DNA of 29,881 nucleotides from JAPHTQ01 sp050295975. Lineage in GTDB: Bacteria; Pseudomonadota; Gammaproteobacteria; Thiohalomonadales; Thiohalomonadaceae. Both the position numbers and the translations under genes were made by a program. Under the pieces are notes generated by a model. The model was not told where the DNA came from. It did not search any database and was given only the letters and a program-made list of their open reading frames with translations. The number at the start of each line of letters is the position of its first letter. Position 1 is the first letter of the stretch. Positions 1-8,346 of the stretch are shown here, piece by piece. The stretch is from assembly GCA_050295975.1 (NCBI GenBank), contig JBNKQR010000038.1:1-29881 (forward strand), written 5' to 3'.

Positions 1-379
1 GCAGATCAACCCCCTTTCTCAGCTTCATCATCTGCGGATTGATATTGACCCCGCCGAACACCACCGCCGAGCGCAACGGTAGATGCTTGCCATAGGTGGC
101 GATGCTCTCCGCCACCTGTGCGGCCAACTCCCTTGTCGGCGTCAGAATCAGCGCACGCGCCTGATTGGCCTGTACCCGTTCACCCCGCGCCAGTAGCTCC
201 AGCATCGGCAGGGTAAAGCCCGCGGTCTTACCGGTGCCGGTTTGTGCCGCCGCCATCACATCGCGCCGCTCAAGAATGGCCGGGATCGCCTTCGCCTGAA
301 TCGGTGTGGCTTCGGTATAACCCTGATCGGTAACCGCCTGAAGCAGTTGGGGGGAGAGGCCGAGGGAGGAGAAACTCAT
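1..379 (-). CDS. rhlE: DEAD-box ATP-dependent RNA helicase, RhlE type (N-terminal part)
   Basis: This is the first 126 codons of an RNA helicase that unwinds RNA duplexes using ATP, probably in ribosome or mRNA metabolism in the cytoplasm. The translation opens MSFSSLGLSPQLLQAV, then shows the Q motif (GYTEATPIQ), the Walker A motif AQTGTGKT, and motif Ia PTRELA, followed by the FGG segment usual in this family. The ATG is at 377-379. The gene runs off the left edge, so the DEAD motif, the helicase C domain and the C-terminal tail are not visible. The family call is firm. RhlE rather than another DEAD-box helicase rests on the 'MSFSSLGLSP' start and the 'RRDVMAAAQTGTGKTAGF' stretch. Confidence 0.88.
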   Translation of the reverse strand, partial: MSFSSLGLSPQLLQAVTDQGYTEATPIQAKAIPAILERRDVMAAAQTGTGKTAGFTLPMLELLARGERVQANQARALILTPTRELAAQVAESIATYGKHLPLRSAVVFGGVNINPQMMKLRKGVDL

Positions 380-626
380 AAAAAATCCAGTGAAATAATA
401 AAAGTGTGCCTAAGCGGGTGGCTAGCTTACAGGAATAGGGTGGGAATCGATACGGACGACAGGATGGTTGTGGAGTTGAATGGGCAAAAGGACTCATGGT
501 CCTTGAATCGGCACAGTCTTCGGTGTGTCACGTGTTCTGACTCCCTCACTGGGTTCTAGCCGTCTGATAGGGGGACGCAGGTACATGCATCTGCAGCATC
601 GAAGGATTCAATAAAAAGAGTGAAAC

Positions 627-2078
627 TTAGGGTGCCTGCATGAAACCCAGGTCTGCCGGAAGCGCACCAAGATCCGGAAATGCAGCAGTAATATCGCCAT
701 CCGCTGCCACCAGACCGAACCATGTGGCCAGTGTCGACGCATATTGATCGACAGAGATAGTGGGGATGGTTCTGCCGGAGCCGACATCAAGCGGGTTGCT
801 GGCACCGACACTGGTTGGTGGGAAGGTGCCGTAGATCTCCCCGCCATTGACTGCCCCACCGCTAACAATGTGATGCCCGCCCCAGCCGTGGTCGGTACCG
901 CTGCCGTTGCTGGCCAGGGTCCGGCCAAAGTCCGAGGCAGTAAACAGAGTGGCATTGCTGCTCATGTCGCCGATGCCGTTTGGCAAGCTCGTCAGCGCGC
1001 TATCAAAATACTCCATTGCGTGGGCAAGTCGTGCCATCAGGTTACCGTGATTGGGCAACTGTCCGTTGTGCGTATCAAAACCGCCCACATTGATGTAGAA
1101 AACCTGACGCTTTACCCCCAGATCGTTCTGGCAGGCGATGATGCGAGCCACCGTTTGCAATTGAGTTGCAATCGAATTAGTGGCTTCACCGCCCCAATAT
1201 GTGGTGTAGGGAGTGGGAGCGAGCACGGAGGATGCAGGCGTTGCCGCCAGGGCGGCATTAAAAGTGGCCTGTGCATCTATCGCGCGCTGTACAACTGCCG
1301 CATGTTCACTCTCAAGCAGGTTGCTGGCACCCGTATTGGTAATAATATCCTGGAGTGGATTGGTCGCGGCGCCGAATAAATTGGACAGCCCCCTGATCTC
1401 TACCGCGCTGCCGTTCGAGTTGACCTGATATTGGTGGACCGTATTGCCTTCAAGAAAAACGCTATTTCCCGCCATGGAAATGTTGGTGAAGTTTGGCTGG
1501 GTGTTGCTGGAGACGAGTAGATCGCTCATGCGCCCACCCCATCCGGAGAGCAGATTCGCTGTGTTGGCGGAGTGCCATTGGGCGGTTTGATCACTATGGG
1601 AAAAGAGGTTTTTCGGTTTTGCAGTCGTACTGAGTCCGTATTCAGTATTATCTGCAATCGGGTCGATCAGGGTGCCAACATTGGCAACGATAGCAGCGCG
1701 CCCGCTGCTAAACATGCTCTGTAACGGCCCCATTACCGGATTCAATGCGAAGGCGCGGGTACCAACCGAATCGACCTTTGGGGTTGCCGGTACGATGGGT
1801 AGCAGATCAGCCTGAGGTAGTGCAATCGAGCCACCACGAGCGGCTTGATAACCGGCCCACGAAGGGGTATCTGTGGCGATGATCATATTGGCGCTATCGT
1901 TTCCTCCCGCCAGGTAAAGGCACACCAGCGCCTTATAGTTTGCATACACGGGGGCTGCGACGGCCCTGTTGGTTCCCAACAGATTCAGTGCAAATGAAGC
2001 GCCAAATGAACTGGCGACAGAGAGAAGAGAGGCTCTGCGTAAAAATTCCCGGCGCGATTTATCGATGGGTCTGTTCAT
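627..2078 (-). CDS. Tat-exported DUF1501 family protein
   Basis: This 483-aa protein belongs to the DUF1501 family, whose fold is related to sulfatase/alkaline phosphatase enzymes and whose function is not established. The N-terminus has a twin-arginine signal (SRREFLRRA, then a hydrophobic stretch ending near NRAVAA), so it should be folded in the cytoplasm and exported. Typical segments are YKALVCLYLAGGNDSANM near residue 47, GGFDTHNGQ in the middle and FTASDFGRT followed by a DHGWGGHH segment. The ATG lies 12 bases after the stop of the DUF1800 gene, so the two are co-transcribed. DUF1501/DUF1800 pairs are widespread in bacteria, and no catalytic role should be assumed. Confidence 0.9.
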   Translation of the reverse strand: MNRPIDKSRREFLRRASLLSVASSFGASFALNLLGTNRAVAAPVYANYKALVCLYLAGGNDSANMIIATDTPSWAGYQAARGGSIALPQADLLPIVPATPKVDSVGTRAFALNPVMGPLQSMFSSGRAAIVANVGTLIDPIADNTEYGLSTTAKPKNLFSHSDQTAQWHSANTANLLSGWGGRMSDLLVSSNTQPNFTNISMAGNSVFLEGNTVHQYQVNSNGSAVEIRGLSNLFGAATNPLQDIITNTGASNLLESEHAAVVQRAIDAQATFNAALAATPASSVLAPTPYTTYWGGEATNSIATQLQTVARIIACQNDLGVKRQVFYINVGGFDTHNGQLPNHGNLMARLAHAMEYFDSALTSLPNGIGDMSSNATLFTASDFGRTLASNGSGTDHGWGGHHIVSGGAVNGGEIYGTFPPTSVGASNPLDVGSGRTIPTISVDQYASTLATWFGLVAADGDITAAFPDLGALPADLGFMQAP

Positions 2079-2090
2079 GTTGTGCCTCGA

Positions 2091-3731
2091 TTATTTCTGC
2101 ACGATATATTCAGGTGATGCCATGGTCAGGAAGATCGCCGCATGAACACGATCGGAATGGTCATTGATCGAGTTGACTGCGGTGAGAACCCTGTTGCGCA
2201 GGGTAGATGACATCTGGTTCTGCATCAGCAGTAGATCGATACGATCCATCAGCTGATCAGGCTTGTCGGCCAGCGCCAGTTCAGCAGTGTAATTGGCTAC
2301 GATATCGTCCGATCTGCCAGTACCGTTTACGATGGCATCGCGCATGAAATTCAGATAACCGGTGACCGAGGTTTCATTGGTGATCTGCATTTCCGGCGCG
2401 ACCAGATTTGCCGTGGCGATAGCGGTGTTCGGTGGTACGTAATCCGGTGTGTAAAAATTGAATACGGAAGGGGAGCGCATCGGTGTCTGCGCTAGCCCCC
2501 AGAGCGGATCATCGGTGCTGCCCATATCGAAGTGCCCTGAACTGGAAGTGGCGTGAAAGGCGCGCATCCAGTTGGCGAGGCGAAGTACAGGCTCACGGAT
2601 TTTACCGGCGTTGGGCGATGTCGGCACTGTCCGTGCCTCCGGGTCCAGCAATACGGCAAGCACCACCGCTTTCATATCGCCGCGCACCCCCTGCCCATTG
2701 TCGGCGAATGCCGCCGCAACACGGCCTATGTATGCCGGGCTGGGATTACTGGTGACAAGGCGTTGAATGAGTTCGCGACCAATAAAGGGACCGACGTTGG
2801 GGTGGTTAAACAGGGTATCCAGGGCAATCCTCAGGCTCTCTTCGCCCGAGGTGTATGCAGGAATGGTCACGCCGAGAAAACTCTTTTCCAGGGTCTCATG
2901 GAAATCTGGATACATCTGCATCGGTATCCAGTCGCGGTTCGGGTCTTCATATTGCCAGCCATAAAATCGCCCCGAACTCTTGTCTGGCCCGCCCCAGCTC
3001 CATCCGGTGAACACCTTGGCCAATCCGGTAATGTCAGCGTTAGTGTAAGTGGCGGCGGCAGGCAGCACTTCCGTGCCATCCGGGTTGAGCTGCTTGAGGC
3101 CGATGGTGAACAGTTGCATGATCTCGCGGGCGTAATTTTCGTTGGGGACCCTTGTGCCATCGGTTTTGCGGTTAGCCAGGGCATCCAGGTAATTGCCCAT
3201 CATGGGGTGCAGCGAAACCGCTTCGAGTAGATCGCGAAAATTACCGAATGCGTGCGCAGCCAACACATCGTAGTAGTGGGCGACGCCACGGGAGTTATAT
3301 TCCAGTGTGCTGTCCTGATAGGAGATAACGAATATTTGCGACAGCGCAAAGGCGACACGTTGGCGTAACTGATCCTCACCATTTACGGCCTGCTGCCAGA
3401 AAGATTGAAAGAACTGATCCTGGTGCAAACGCTCGTCTGCGGGCAGGCTGCGTTGCGCCTCATTCATGTAATAGAGATGCAGTTTTTGAGGCTTGGAAAA
3501 TTGGTCGTTGAACCAGGCCGCCGTCCCCATCTCCATAACCCGGTTGATATCCAACGTGGTAGGGCCAAACGTCGCCTGCGCCAGCAGGCGTGATGCCTCG
3601 GTAGCGGAGGGATGCACGACATCAGAGGAGGTCGTCGTTGTGGTTTCGTTGAGATCGCAGGCCGCAAGCAGGAGGGAGAATAAAATAACTATTCCAGTAA
3701 CTAAGGCTGATCGATGGTTTAGTGTGTGCAT
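2091..3731 (-). CDS. DUF1800 family lipoprotein
   Basis: This 546-aa protein matches the DUF1800 family. It has a lipoprotein signal peptide (hydrophobic stretch then LLAAC, lipidated Cys about residue 25), so it is likely anchored in the outer or inner membrane facing the periplasm. Family landmarks are ARLLAQATFGPT near residue 47, FALSQIFVIS, PNENYAREIMQLFTIGL, FTGW, a HPNVGPFIGRELIQRLV segment and SVFNFYTPDYVPP. It precedes the DUF1501 gene by 12 bases and follows the barrel gene by 28, so four genes share one transcript. The molecular function of the family is unknown. The partnership with a Tat-exported DUF1501 protein suggests a shared envelope process. Confidence 0.9.
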   Translation of the reverse strand: MHTLNHRSALVTGIVILFSLLLAACDLNETTTTTSSDVVHPSATEASRLLAQATFGPTTLDINRVMEMGTAAWFNDQFSKPQKLHLYYMNEAQRSLPADERLHQDQFFQSFWQQAVNGEDQLRQRVAFALSQIFVISYQDSTLEYNSRGVAHYYDVLAAHAFGNFRDLLEAVSLHPMMGNYLDALANRKTDGTRVPNENYAREIMQLFTIGLKQLNPDGTEVLPAAATYTNADITGLAKVFTGWSWGGPDKSSGRFYGWQYEDPNRDWIPMQMYPDFHETLEKSFLGVTIPAYTSGEESLRIALDTLFNHPNVGPFIGRELIQRLVTSNPSPAYIGRVAAAFADNGQGVRGDMKAVVLAVLLDPEARTVPTSPNAGKIREPVLRLANWMRAFHATSSSGHFDMGSTDDPLWGLAQTPMRSPSVFNFYTPDYVPPNTAIATANLVAPEMQITNETSVTGYLNFMRDAIVNGTGRSDDIVANYTAELALADKPDQLMDRIDLLLMQNQMSSTLRNRVLTAVNSINDHSDRVHAAIFLTMASPEYIVQK

Positions 3732-3759
3732 AATGATTTACCCACCTGGTCGTTCTCGA

Positions 3760-4287
3760 TCAAAATTTGTAAATGGCTGTTAAATAGGCCGTATGGTCGC
3801 TACCAACAGCGTTCAAGCCAATCCGCCCACTGACGTTTCGGCTGAAATCAAATTGAACACCGGCACCCACAACCACACGTTTCTCTTCCTTGGTGGTAAC
3901 GGTGGTTGTTGGTGGGAAAACACCGGCTATGCCGGGATCATTAGTAGTCGTTTCCGTTGTGGTTTGCTCGTATCCCGCCTTCATGAATACGGAAAATGGC
4001 GCCATTTTTCCGAACCTGACCGGGTACATACCCATTCCGGTGATGCCGACAGTGTAAGCATCGATGGTTATGTTTGGCTGGTCGACGGTATCGATGTAGT
4101 CGTAGCGGGCTTCAATTGAGTAGGTTTTGTTGATTTGCAGGCCGAGTAATCCGCCAACCACCGAGTCCCCCAATTGCGCACCGACATAGAAACGAGTTGG
4201 ATCGGAAGATGCGGCACTCGCTGCCTGTAGCGGCAGCATTGCAGCGACGGCAAAAGACAACAAAATAAAAGTACGAATTCGTTGCAT
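3760..4287 (-). CDS. small outer-membrane beta-barrel protein (first of a tandem pair by coordinate)
   Basis: This 175-aa protein has an N-terminal signal peptide (MQRIRTFILLSFAVAAMLPLQAASA) followed by alternating amphipathic strands typical of an eight-stranded OmpA/OmpW-like barrel, and it ends in Phe (AIYKF), the usual outer-membrane sorting residue. Strand-like segments are FYVGAQLGDSVVGGLLGLQI, YSIEARYDYID, FSVFMKAGYEQTT and RVVVGAGVQFDF. A Thr-rich loop (about residues 110-135) looks extracellular. It lies 46 bases after the related barrel gene and 28 before DUF1800. The general class is clear; ligand and role are not. Confidence 0.75.
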   Translation of the reverse strand: MQRIRTFILLSFAVAAMLPLQAASAASSDPTRFYVGAQLGDSVVGGLLGLQINKTYSIEARYDYIDTVDQPNITIDAYTVGITGMGMYPVRFGKMAPFSVFMKAGYEQTTTETTTNDPGIAGVFPPTTTVTTKEEKRVVVGAGVQFDFSRNVSGRIGLNAVGSDHTAYLTAIYKF

Positions 4288-4333
4288 GGTATTCTCTATT
4301 AGCCTGTTAAGTATTGCGTTGTCGTTACGTCAA

Positions 4334-4840
4334 TCAGAAACTGTAAATGGCAACCAGATTGATGGTTCTGTCCGTTCCCTTGAAATCCAGCCCCACGCGT
4401 CCCGCTAACTTTTTACTGAAGCTAAAATTAGCCCCACCACCGAGAACGAGTTTATTCTCGTCACTGGTTTTAGTGTCACTGTAGGGTAGCGTGAGGGTGA
4501 CCGAAGAAGGGATCGAGTAATCATCGGTAGTGGACGAGTGTACATAACCGGCTTTAACAAACAGGTAGTACGGTACCTTCTTGCGCAGCTTCATCGGAAA
4601 CCGGGCAATGCCAACGATGCTTGTGTCGGTAGTTTTGCTGTCGACGATGATCCCGGCATGGGTAATGCTGGAATTGGATTCTGAATATTGCAGTTCTACC
4701 GCATAGGTATTATCGATCTGGTAACCAAACAATATGCCGGTCGAAATATCGTCGACTTGAATGCCAGCATAGAGAGGCATAGCCAGGACGGGAGTGGAAA
4801 CAGTGCTGTATAAAAGCACGGCAGTTAGCATTCGTTTCAT
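4334..4840 (-). CDS. small outer-membrane beta-barrel protein (second of a tandem pair by coordinate)
   Basis: This 168-aa protein is a paralogue of the barrel encoded at 3760-4287. Both share the pattern 'YAGIQ/YVGAQ...G.L.G.QI..TY..E..Y', a KAGY strand in the middle, a 'K.V.GGGANFSFSKKLAGRVGLD' strand pair near the end and a terminal Phe (AIYSF). I start it at the ATG at 4838-4840, which gives a clean signal peptide (MKRMLTAVLLYSTVSTPVLA). The open frame extends to a TTG at 4885, but that start would put fifteen polar residues ahead of the signal. It is the first gene of the four-gene minus-strand operon ending with DUF1501. Confidence 0.73.
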   Translation of the reverse strand: MKRMLTAVLLYSTVSTPVLAMPLYAGIQVDDISTGILFGYQIDNTYAVELQYSESNSSITHAGIIVDSKTTDTSIVGIARFPMKLRKKVPYYLFVKAGYVHSSTTDDYSIPSSVTLTLPYSDTKTSDENKLVLGGGANFSFSKKLAGRVGLDFKGTDRTINLVAIYSF

Positions 4841-4971
4841 ATCTATTCCAGGTATTTGAGCAGTACAGCCCGCAGATATTCTCAACCATCAAGCTATCAT
4901 TTCTGTTTGATGAATAGCGTGACGGGATGCGTATCCTTTGCAGCTAAAAGGGCGGAAGCAATAGCGCGTAA

Positions 4972-4985
4972 TTGATAATTCTCAA
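4972..4985. promoter_or_regulatory. FNR/CRP-type near-consensus box upstream of the barrel operon
   Basis: TTGATAATTCTCAA matches the FNR consensus TTGATnnnnATCAA at nine of ten fixed positions. It is centred about 138 bases upstream of the barrel start at 4840. I see no convincing -10 hexamer at the spacing expected for direct activation, so this is a weak candidate, noted because a perfect box occurs elsewhere in the window. Confidence 0.3.
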
Positions 4986-5104
4986 TTTAAGCAATGTGTT
5001 GGCGTCTAAATGGACGTTCTGCTGGCCCAACCTGGGCACAGAATGTTTGTATATTGTGAAACCGCACATTCCTATCTGCAGGAGATGATGATGGATGCTG
5101 CCGA

Positions 5105-5626
5105 ATGGCTTATGCAGCGAGAAATGCCCATCCGACTCGGTTCCTTATCGATACCATCACCGGACTGCATTTTCATCCCGTCGAGATCATCCTCTCCATG
5201 TTGCTCAAGTTCGCAGCTATCGCAGCCCTTGGTCTGCCCGTGGTCGCTGTGCTGATCTTCGAGGTGATACTCAATGCCATGTCGATGTTTGATCACCGCA
5301 ATGTGCGTTTGCCTCTGTGGTTGGATCACTGGTTGCGTGCCATTGTGGTTACTCCTGATATGCATCGGGTTCATCACTCGATTGAGGATGATGAAACCAA
5401 CAGCAACTTTGGTTTTAGTCTTTCCCTGTGGGATCGGCTGTTTGGTACCTACCGCGATCAGCCACGCGCCGGTCACGAGGAGATGACCATCGGTATTCGC
5501 CGCTATCGTGAATCTAGTGACGTAACGCGCCTGGACGGTCTACTGATGCGACCACTACGAGGCAAAGTCAGTGACTATGCTATCAACCGGCGTACCTGGG
5601 GCGACGACGATGAGCGAGATAATTAA
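5105..5626 (+). pseudogene. 5'-decayed sterol desaturase / fatty acid hydroxylase family gene
   Basis: The readable frame (173 aa) matches the C-terminal two thirds of the membrane di-iron sterol desaturase/fatty acid hydroxylase family: TITGLHFHPVEI, an NVRLP segment, VVTPDMHRVHHS (His 87, 90 and 91) and SNFGFSLSLWDRLFGTY. Intact members are longer and have transmembrane helices plus two earlier histidine boxes, one usually reading like WRLHRxHH just before the TTGLRFHP segment. Here the equivalent bases (about 5103-5140) read WLMQREMPIR in another frame. The second box is therefore lost and a frameshift separates it from the rest. The first box and helices cannot be found upstream. With metal ligands missing, a working enzyme is unlikely. 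It could be annotated as a truncated CDS from the ATG at 5105. Confidence 0.7.
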
Positions 5627-5729
5627 GAAATGCGCGTGCAGAAAAGGAGCTGAGCATATCTACAGCGGATGGGTAACCTGAAGATTTTTGCTCCGGAATG
5701 GAAAAGGGTGGCAACGGCGCTCTATTCAG

Positions 5730-6125
5730 CTAAACAGTGTTCCCATTCTCAAGACCGAGTTTCGCCAGATGGCTTTTCACCTGATGGGAACAGGTGGTGT
5801 ATTTACCTTGCTGTAGCAGTTCGCGCGCCTTCTCGATCTCACCGCTATCAACACAACGGATCACTTCCCCCGCCGCCTTGTGGAAGCAGTTATGGACATC
5901 TTTGAGTTCAGGGAATCTTGGGTGAGAGCCGTAATGGCTACCACCAGCGCCGTAGATCCACTTGCCTAGTGCGCAGCAATCGTCACGACCTACAACATCT
6001 GGATTGAGCTTCTCAGTGCTCTTTCCTTCTACATAGGCCTCCAGGCGAACTCGCCACAGTACGTGTGCCTGAATAGCAGCGTAGAAATCGACGCTATCAA
6101 TCTCTTCTTGTTGGTTGTTCGACAT
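5730..6125 (-). CDS. stand-alone CZB (chemoreceptor zinc-binding) domain protein
   Basis: This 131-aa protein is essentially one CZB domain. The predicted zinc ligands are all present: His21 (AHVLW), Cys51 in CALGKW, and His78 and His82 in the DVHNCFH segment. CZB domains usually sit at the ends of chemoreceptors or diguanylate cyclases and sense zinc or oxidants. Here there is no attached output domain, so it may bind zinc alone or act in trans. I start at the ATG at 6123-6125 (MSNNQQEE). A longer frame begins at a TTG at 6146 but adds only MHWEPDV. It has no obvious operon partner and lies between the desaturase remnant and acuI. Confidence 0.8.
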   Translation of the reverse strand: MSNNQQEEIDSVDFYAAIQAHVLWRVRLEAYVEGKSTEKLNPDVVGRDDCCALGKWIYGAGGSHYGSHPRFPELKDVHNCFHKAAGEVIRCVDSGEIEKARELLQQGKYTTCSHQVKSHLAKLGLENGNTV

Positions 6126-6503
6126 GACATCCGGTTCCCAATGCAAATGGGCTTCTACCGCTGGATGGCTTCCTGTCCGATAGCAACAGCTAGTGAGTAG
6201 CCCGTAAATCTAACTCTTTGCATGGCGTGGTAGTGGGGGGAGGAGCATTCACTTGCTCCGCACTACCTACCTTTCCTTGCCTCCATGCGCGTGTTACTCC
6301 CTGCCGTATTTGTACCTCTTAAGAGGTAGGATGGCAACTATGAGTTACCGGGTGCAGTCTCGTAGCTCCGAGTCGAACAGTTTTTATGTCGGTGCAGTTG
6401 AATGGCATCGGGTGCAATATCTTGCCGAAGAGGGCTCATGCGACCCAAGCGGCCAGCGCGCCTCGGTTTTTGCCGATCAGAGAGGGTTACTGCTTCGATA
6501 AAC
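6126..6503. other. non-coding gap between the CZB gene and acuI, with two inverted repeats
   Basis: I find no convincing gene here. The gap holds a perfect 16-bp palindrome, TACCTCTTAAGAGGTA, at 6313-6328, and an imperfect hairpin at 6230-6266 (GTAGTG...GGAGC pairing with GCTCCG...CACTAC). Short plus-strand frames that cross it have no ribosome binding site and no recognisable product. Confidence 0.5.
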
Positions 6504-7490
6504 CTATCGGTTCACGTCGACGATGCGCCGTCCGCGGATGTTGCCCGCCAGCAGGCCGTCGACTGTATCGATCACTTCAGTGAGTCCGATCTCTGCCGAG
6601 ATATCGCTCAGCTTGCTCAGGTCCAGGTCCTGCTCGAGTCGGTGCCAGGCTTCCAGCCGCAGGGGCTTGGGACACATCACACTGTCGATACCGATGAGCG
6701 AGACACCGCGCAGGATGAAAGGCGCCACCGTGGCTGGGAAATCCATACCTCCGGCCAGGCCGCAGGCGGTGACCACGCCGCCGTATTGGGTGGCGGCGCA
6801 GGCGTTGGCGAGCACATGGGAACCTACCACGTCGACCACGCCGGCCCAGCGCTCCTTCGCCAGCGGCTTGCCGGGCTGTGACAGCTCCGCACGGGGGATG
6901 ATCTCGGCGGCGCCCAGGCCGGTGAGGAAATCCGCCTCCTCCTCAATCCGGCCGCTCAGGGCGATGACCCGGTAGCCGAGCTTGGAGAGGATCGTCAGCG
7001 CCACGCTGCCGACGCCACCGGCGGCGCCGGTGACGAGAATATCTCCCCGGTCGGGTGTGATGCCCTGGCGTTCGAGGGCCAGTACGCAGAGCATGGCAGT
7101 GTAACCGGCGGTGCCGATCGCCATGGCCTGGCGTGAATCGAAGCCGGCGGGCAGGGGAACCAGCCAGTCGCCCTTGACCCGCGCTTTCTGGGCCAGCCCG
7201 CCCCAGTGGGCCTCGCCGACACCCCAGCCGTTGAGTACCACCTGCATGCCTCTTTCGAAATCGGGATGGGTGGACTCCGATACTGTACCGGCAAAATCGA
7301 TGCCGGGGACCATGGGAAAACGGCGCACCACGGGGGAGTTGCCGGTGATGGCCAGGGCGTCCTTGTAGTTGACGCTGGAGAAGGCCACATCGACCGTCAC
7401 CTCGCCTTCGGGGAGGGAGGAGTCGTCAATGTCGGTCAGCTGTGCGCTGTAGTGGTCTTGTTGCTTGTCGATCAGTATGCCTTTGAACAT
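6504..7490 (-). CDS. acuI: acrylyl-CoA reductase AcuI/YhdH (MDR family NADPH oxidoreductase)
   Basis: This 328-aa zinc-free medium-chain dehydrogenase/reductase matches the AcuI/YhdH family, which reduces acryloyl-CoA to propionyl-CoA with NADPH and so removes a toxic electrophile arising from DMSP or acrylate. Recognisable segments are FSSVNYKDALAITG near residue 38, FPMVPGIDFAGTV, NGWGVGEAHWGGLAQKARV, the Rossmann glycine motif TGAAGGVGSVA and GIDSVMCP. Length is that of the family. It lies 46 bases after acuR on the same strand, so the two are probably one transcript controlled by AcuR. No DMSP lyase or acrylate-CoA ligase is in the window, so the physiological source of acrylate here is unknown. 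Confidence 0.9.
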   Translation of the reverse strand: MFKGILIDKQQDHYSAQLTDIDDSSLPEGEVTVDVAFSSVNYKDALAITGNSPVVRRFPMVPGIDFAGTVSESTHPDFERGMQVVLNGWGVGEAHWGGLAQKARVKGDWLVPLPAGFDSRQAMAIGTAGYTAMLCVLALERQGITPDRGDILVTGAAGGVGSVALTILSKLGYRVIALSGRIEEEADFLTGLGAAEIIPRAELSQPGKPLAKERWAGVVDVVGSHVLANACAATQYGGVVTACGLAGGMDFPATVAPFILRGVSLIGIDSVMCPKPLRLEAWHRLEQDLDLSKLSDISAEIGLTEVIDTVDGLLAGNIRGRRIVDVNR

Positions 7491-7536
7491 GGTGCTCTAT
7501 CCTCTGTAGACGGGGGATTGCTATTGGCGTGAGTCG

Positions 7537-8169
7537 CTATTTCAGACTGTCGAGAAAAAATAGGGAGAAGGCCTTCAAGGCGTTGGGGCTGCGCTCGAGT
7601 TTTGCGCGTAACACAGCGCCTTCCCAGCCTGTCCAGAACAGGTAGGCGGCGTTGTCGCAGTCGATCTCCGATGCAATCAGGCCCGCTGATTTCGCCTCCT
7701 CCAGACAGCGTGCGAGCCTGCCCTGCCAGTCGTTGAAGACGGCCTGAATCTGCTCGCGAAAGGGCTCGGGCAAGGTGCCCATCTCCTGGCCCAGATTGCC
7801 CACCAGGCAGCCCCGTTTAAACCCATAGCGCGCCATGCCCTCGATGGCATCGTCCACGAAGGCACGAAAGCGCTCCAGGGGGGGTAGCGAGGAGTCGGTA
7901 AGGAACTTGTCGAGCTTGTGCTGGAAGAAGGTGGAATAGCTGGTGATCAGCTCCAGGCCGAAGGCATCCTTGCTGTCGAAATAGTGATAGAAGGAGCCCT
8001 TGGGGATGCCGGCACGGCCCAGGATCTCGTCGAGTCCTGTCGCGGAATAGCCTTTTTCGGTGAGCACCTCCATGCCTGAACGTATCAGGGCTTTCCGGGT
8101 GTCCCGGAAGCCGGACGGATCCTTGGGGGGGCGTCCGCGACGGCGTTTGATGGGGGCAGGGGCAGTCAT
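7537..8169 (-). CDS. acuR: TetR family repressor, AcuR-like
   Basis: This 210-aa TetR-type repressor has a basic N-terminal arm (KRRRGRPPK), a helix-turn-helix at about residues 44-63 (TGLDEILGRAGIPKGSFYHY) and a C-terminal ligand domain containing GCLVGNLGQEMG, a segment I associate with AcuR and close relatives. AcuR represses the acuR-acuI genes and is released by acrylate. The neighbouring acuI supports this. The ATG is at 8167-8169. A palindromic operator candidate begins only eleven bases upstream, inside the predicted promoter, which points to autoregulation. Ligand specificity is inferred from the neighbour, not shown. Confidence 0.85.
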   Translation of the reverse strand: MTAPAPIKRRRGRPPKDPSGFRDTRKALIRSGMEVLTEKGYSATGLDEILGRAGIPKGSFYHYFDSKDAFGLELITSYSTFFQHKLDKFLTDSSLPPLERFRAFVDDAIEGMARYGFKRGCLVGNLGQEMGTLPEPFREQIQAVFNDWQGRLARCLEEAKSAGLIASEIDCDNAAYLFWTGWEGAVLRAKLERSPNALKAFSLFFLDSLK

Positions 8170-8176
8170 GCCGTAT

Positions 8177-8205
8177 AATTTAGACCGGTCGTCTAATTAA
8201 TTCAA
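8177..8205 (-). promoter_or_regulatory. acuR-acuI promoter with embedded TetR-type operator
   Basis: Read on the minus strand, TTGAAT (8200-8205) and TAAATT (8177-8182) form a -35/-10 pair with a 17-base spacer. The spacer holds the inverted repeat TAGAC-N5-GTCTA (8181-8195, one more base pair each side). A repressor there would block RNA polymerase. The predicted start of transcription falls almost at the start codon, so the mRNA may be nearly leaderless. The same DNA also carries TATAAT on the plus strand (8174-8179), with no gene to serve. Confidence 0.7.
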
Positions 8206-8346
8206 CAGCAACGGTTATAAGTGTCTATTGTGGGATTCAAAGCTGTCTGCTGATGGCAGGCGCGTGGAGTGTGTTTATCTCTGTGGCGAAGAGAGCTTCA
8301 CCGGAAAGAACCATGAACGCCGCAAGGTGTGGATATTACTGGGAAT

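Noticed and set aside
242..559. 105-codon plus-strand frame over the helicase start
   Set aside because: Antisense to the RhlE N-terminus, no ribosome site, no family.
744..1379. 211-codon plus-strand frame inside the DUF1501 gene
   Set aside because: Shadow of the minus-strand DUF1501 gene, which has a Tat signal and family motifs.
6126..6503. CRISPR-like or tRNA-like structure in the gap
   Set aside because: The palindrome and hairpin are single, there are no spaced repeats, and no cloverleaf or CCA end can be drawn.
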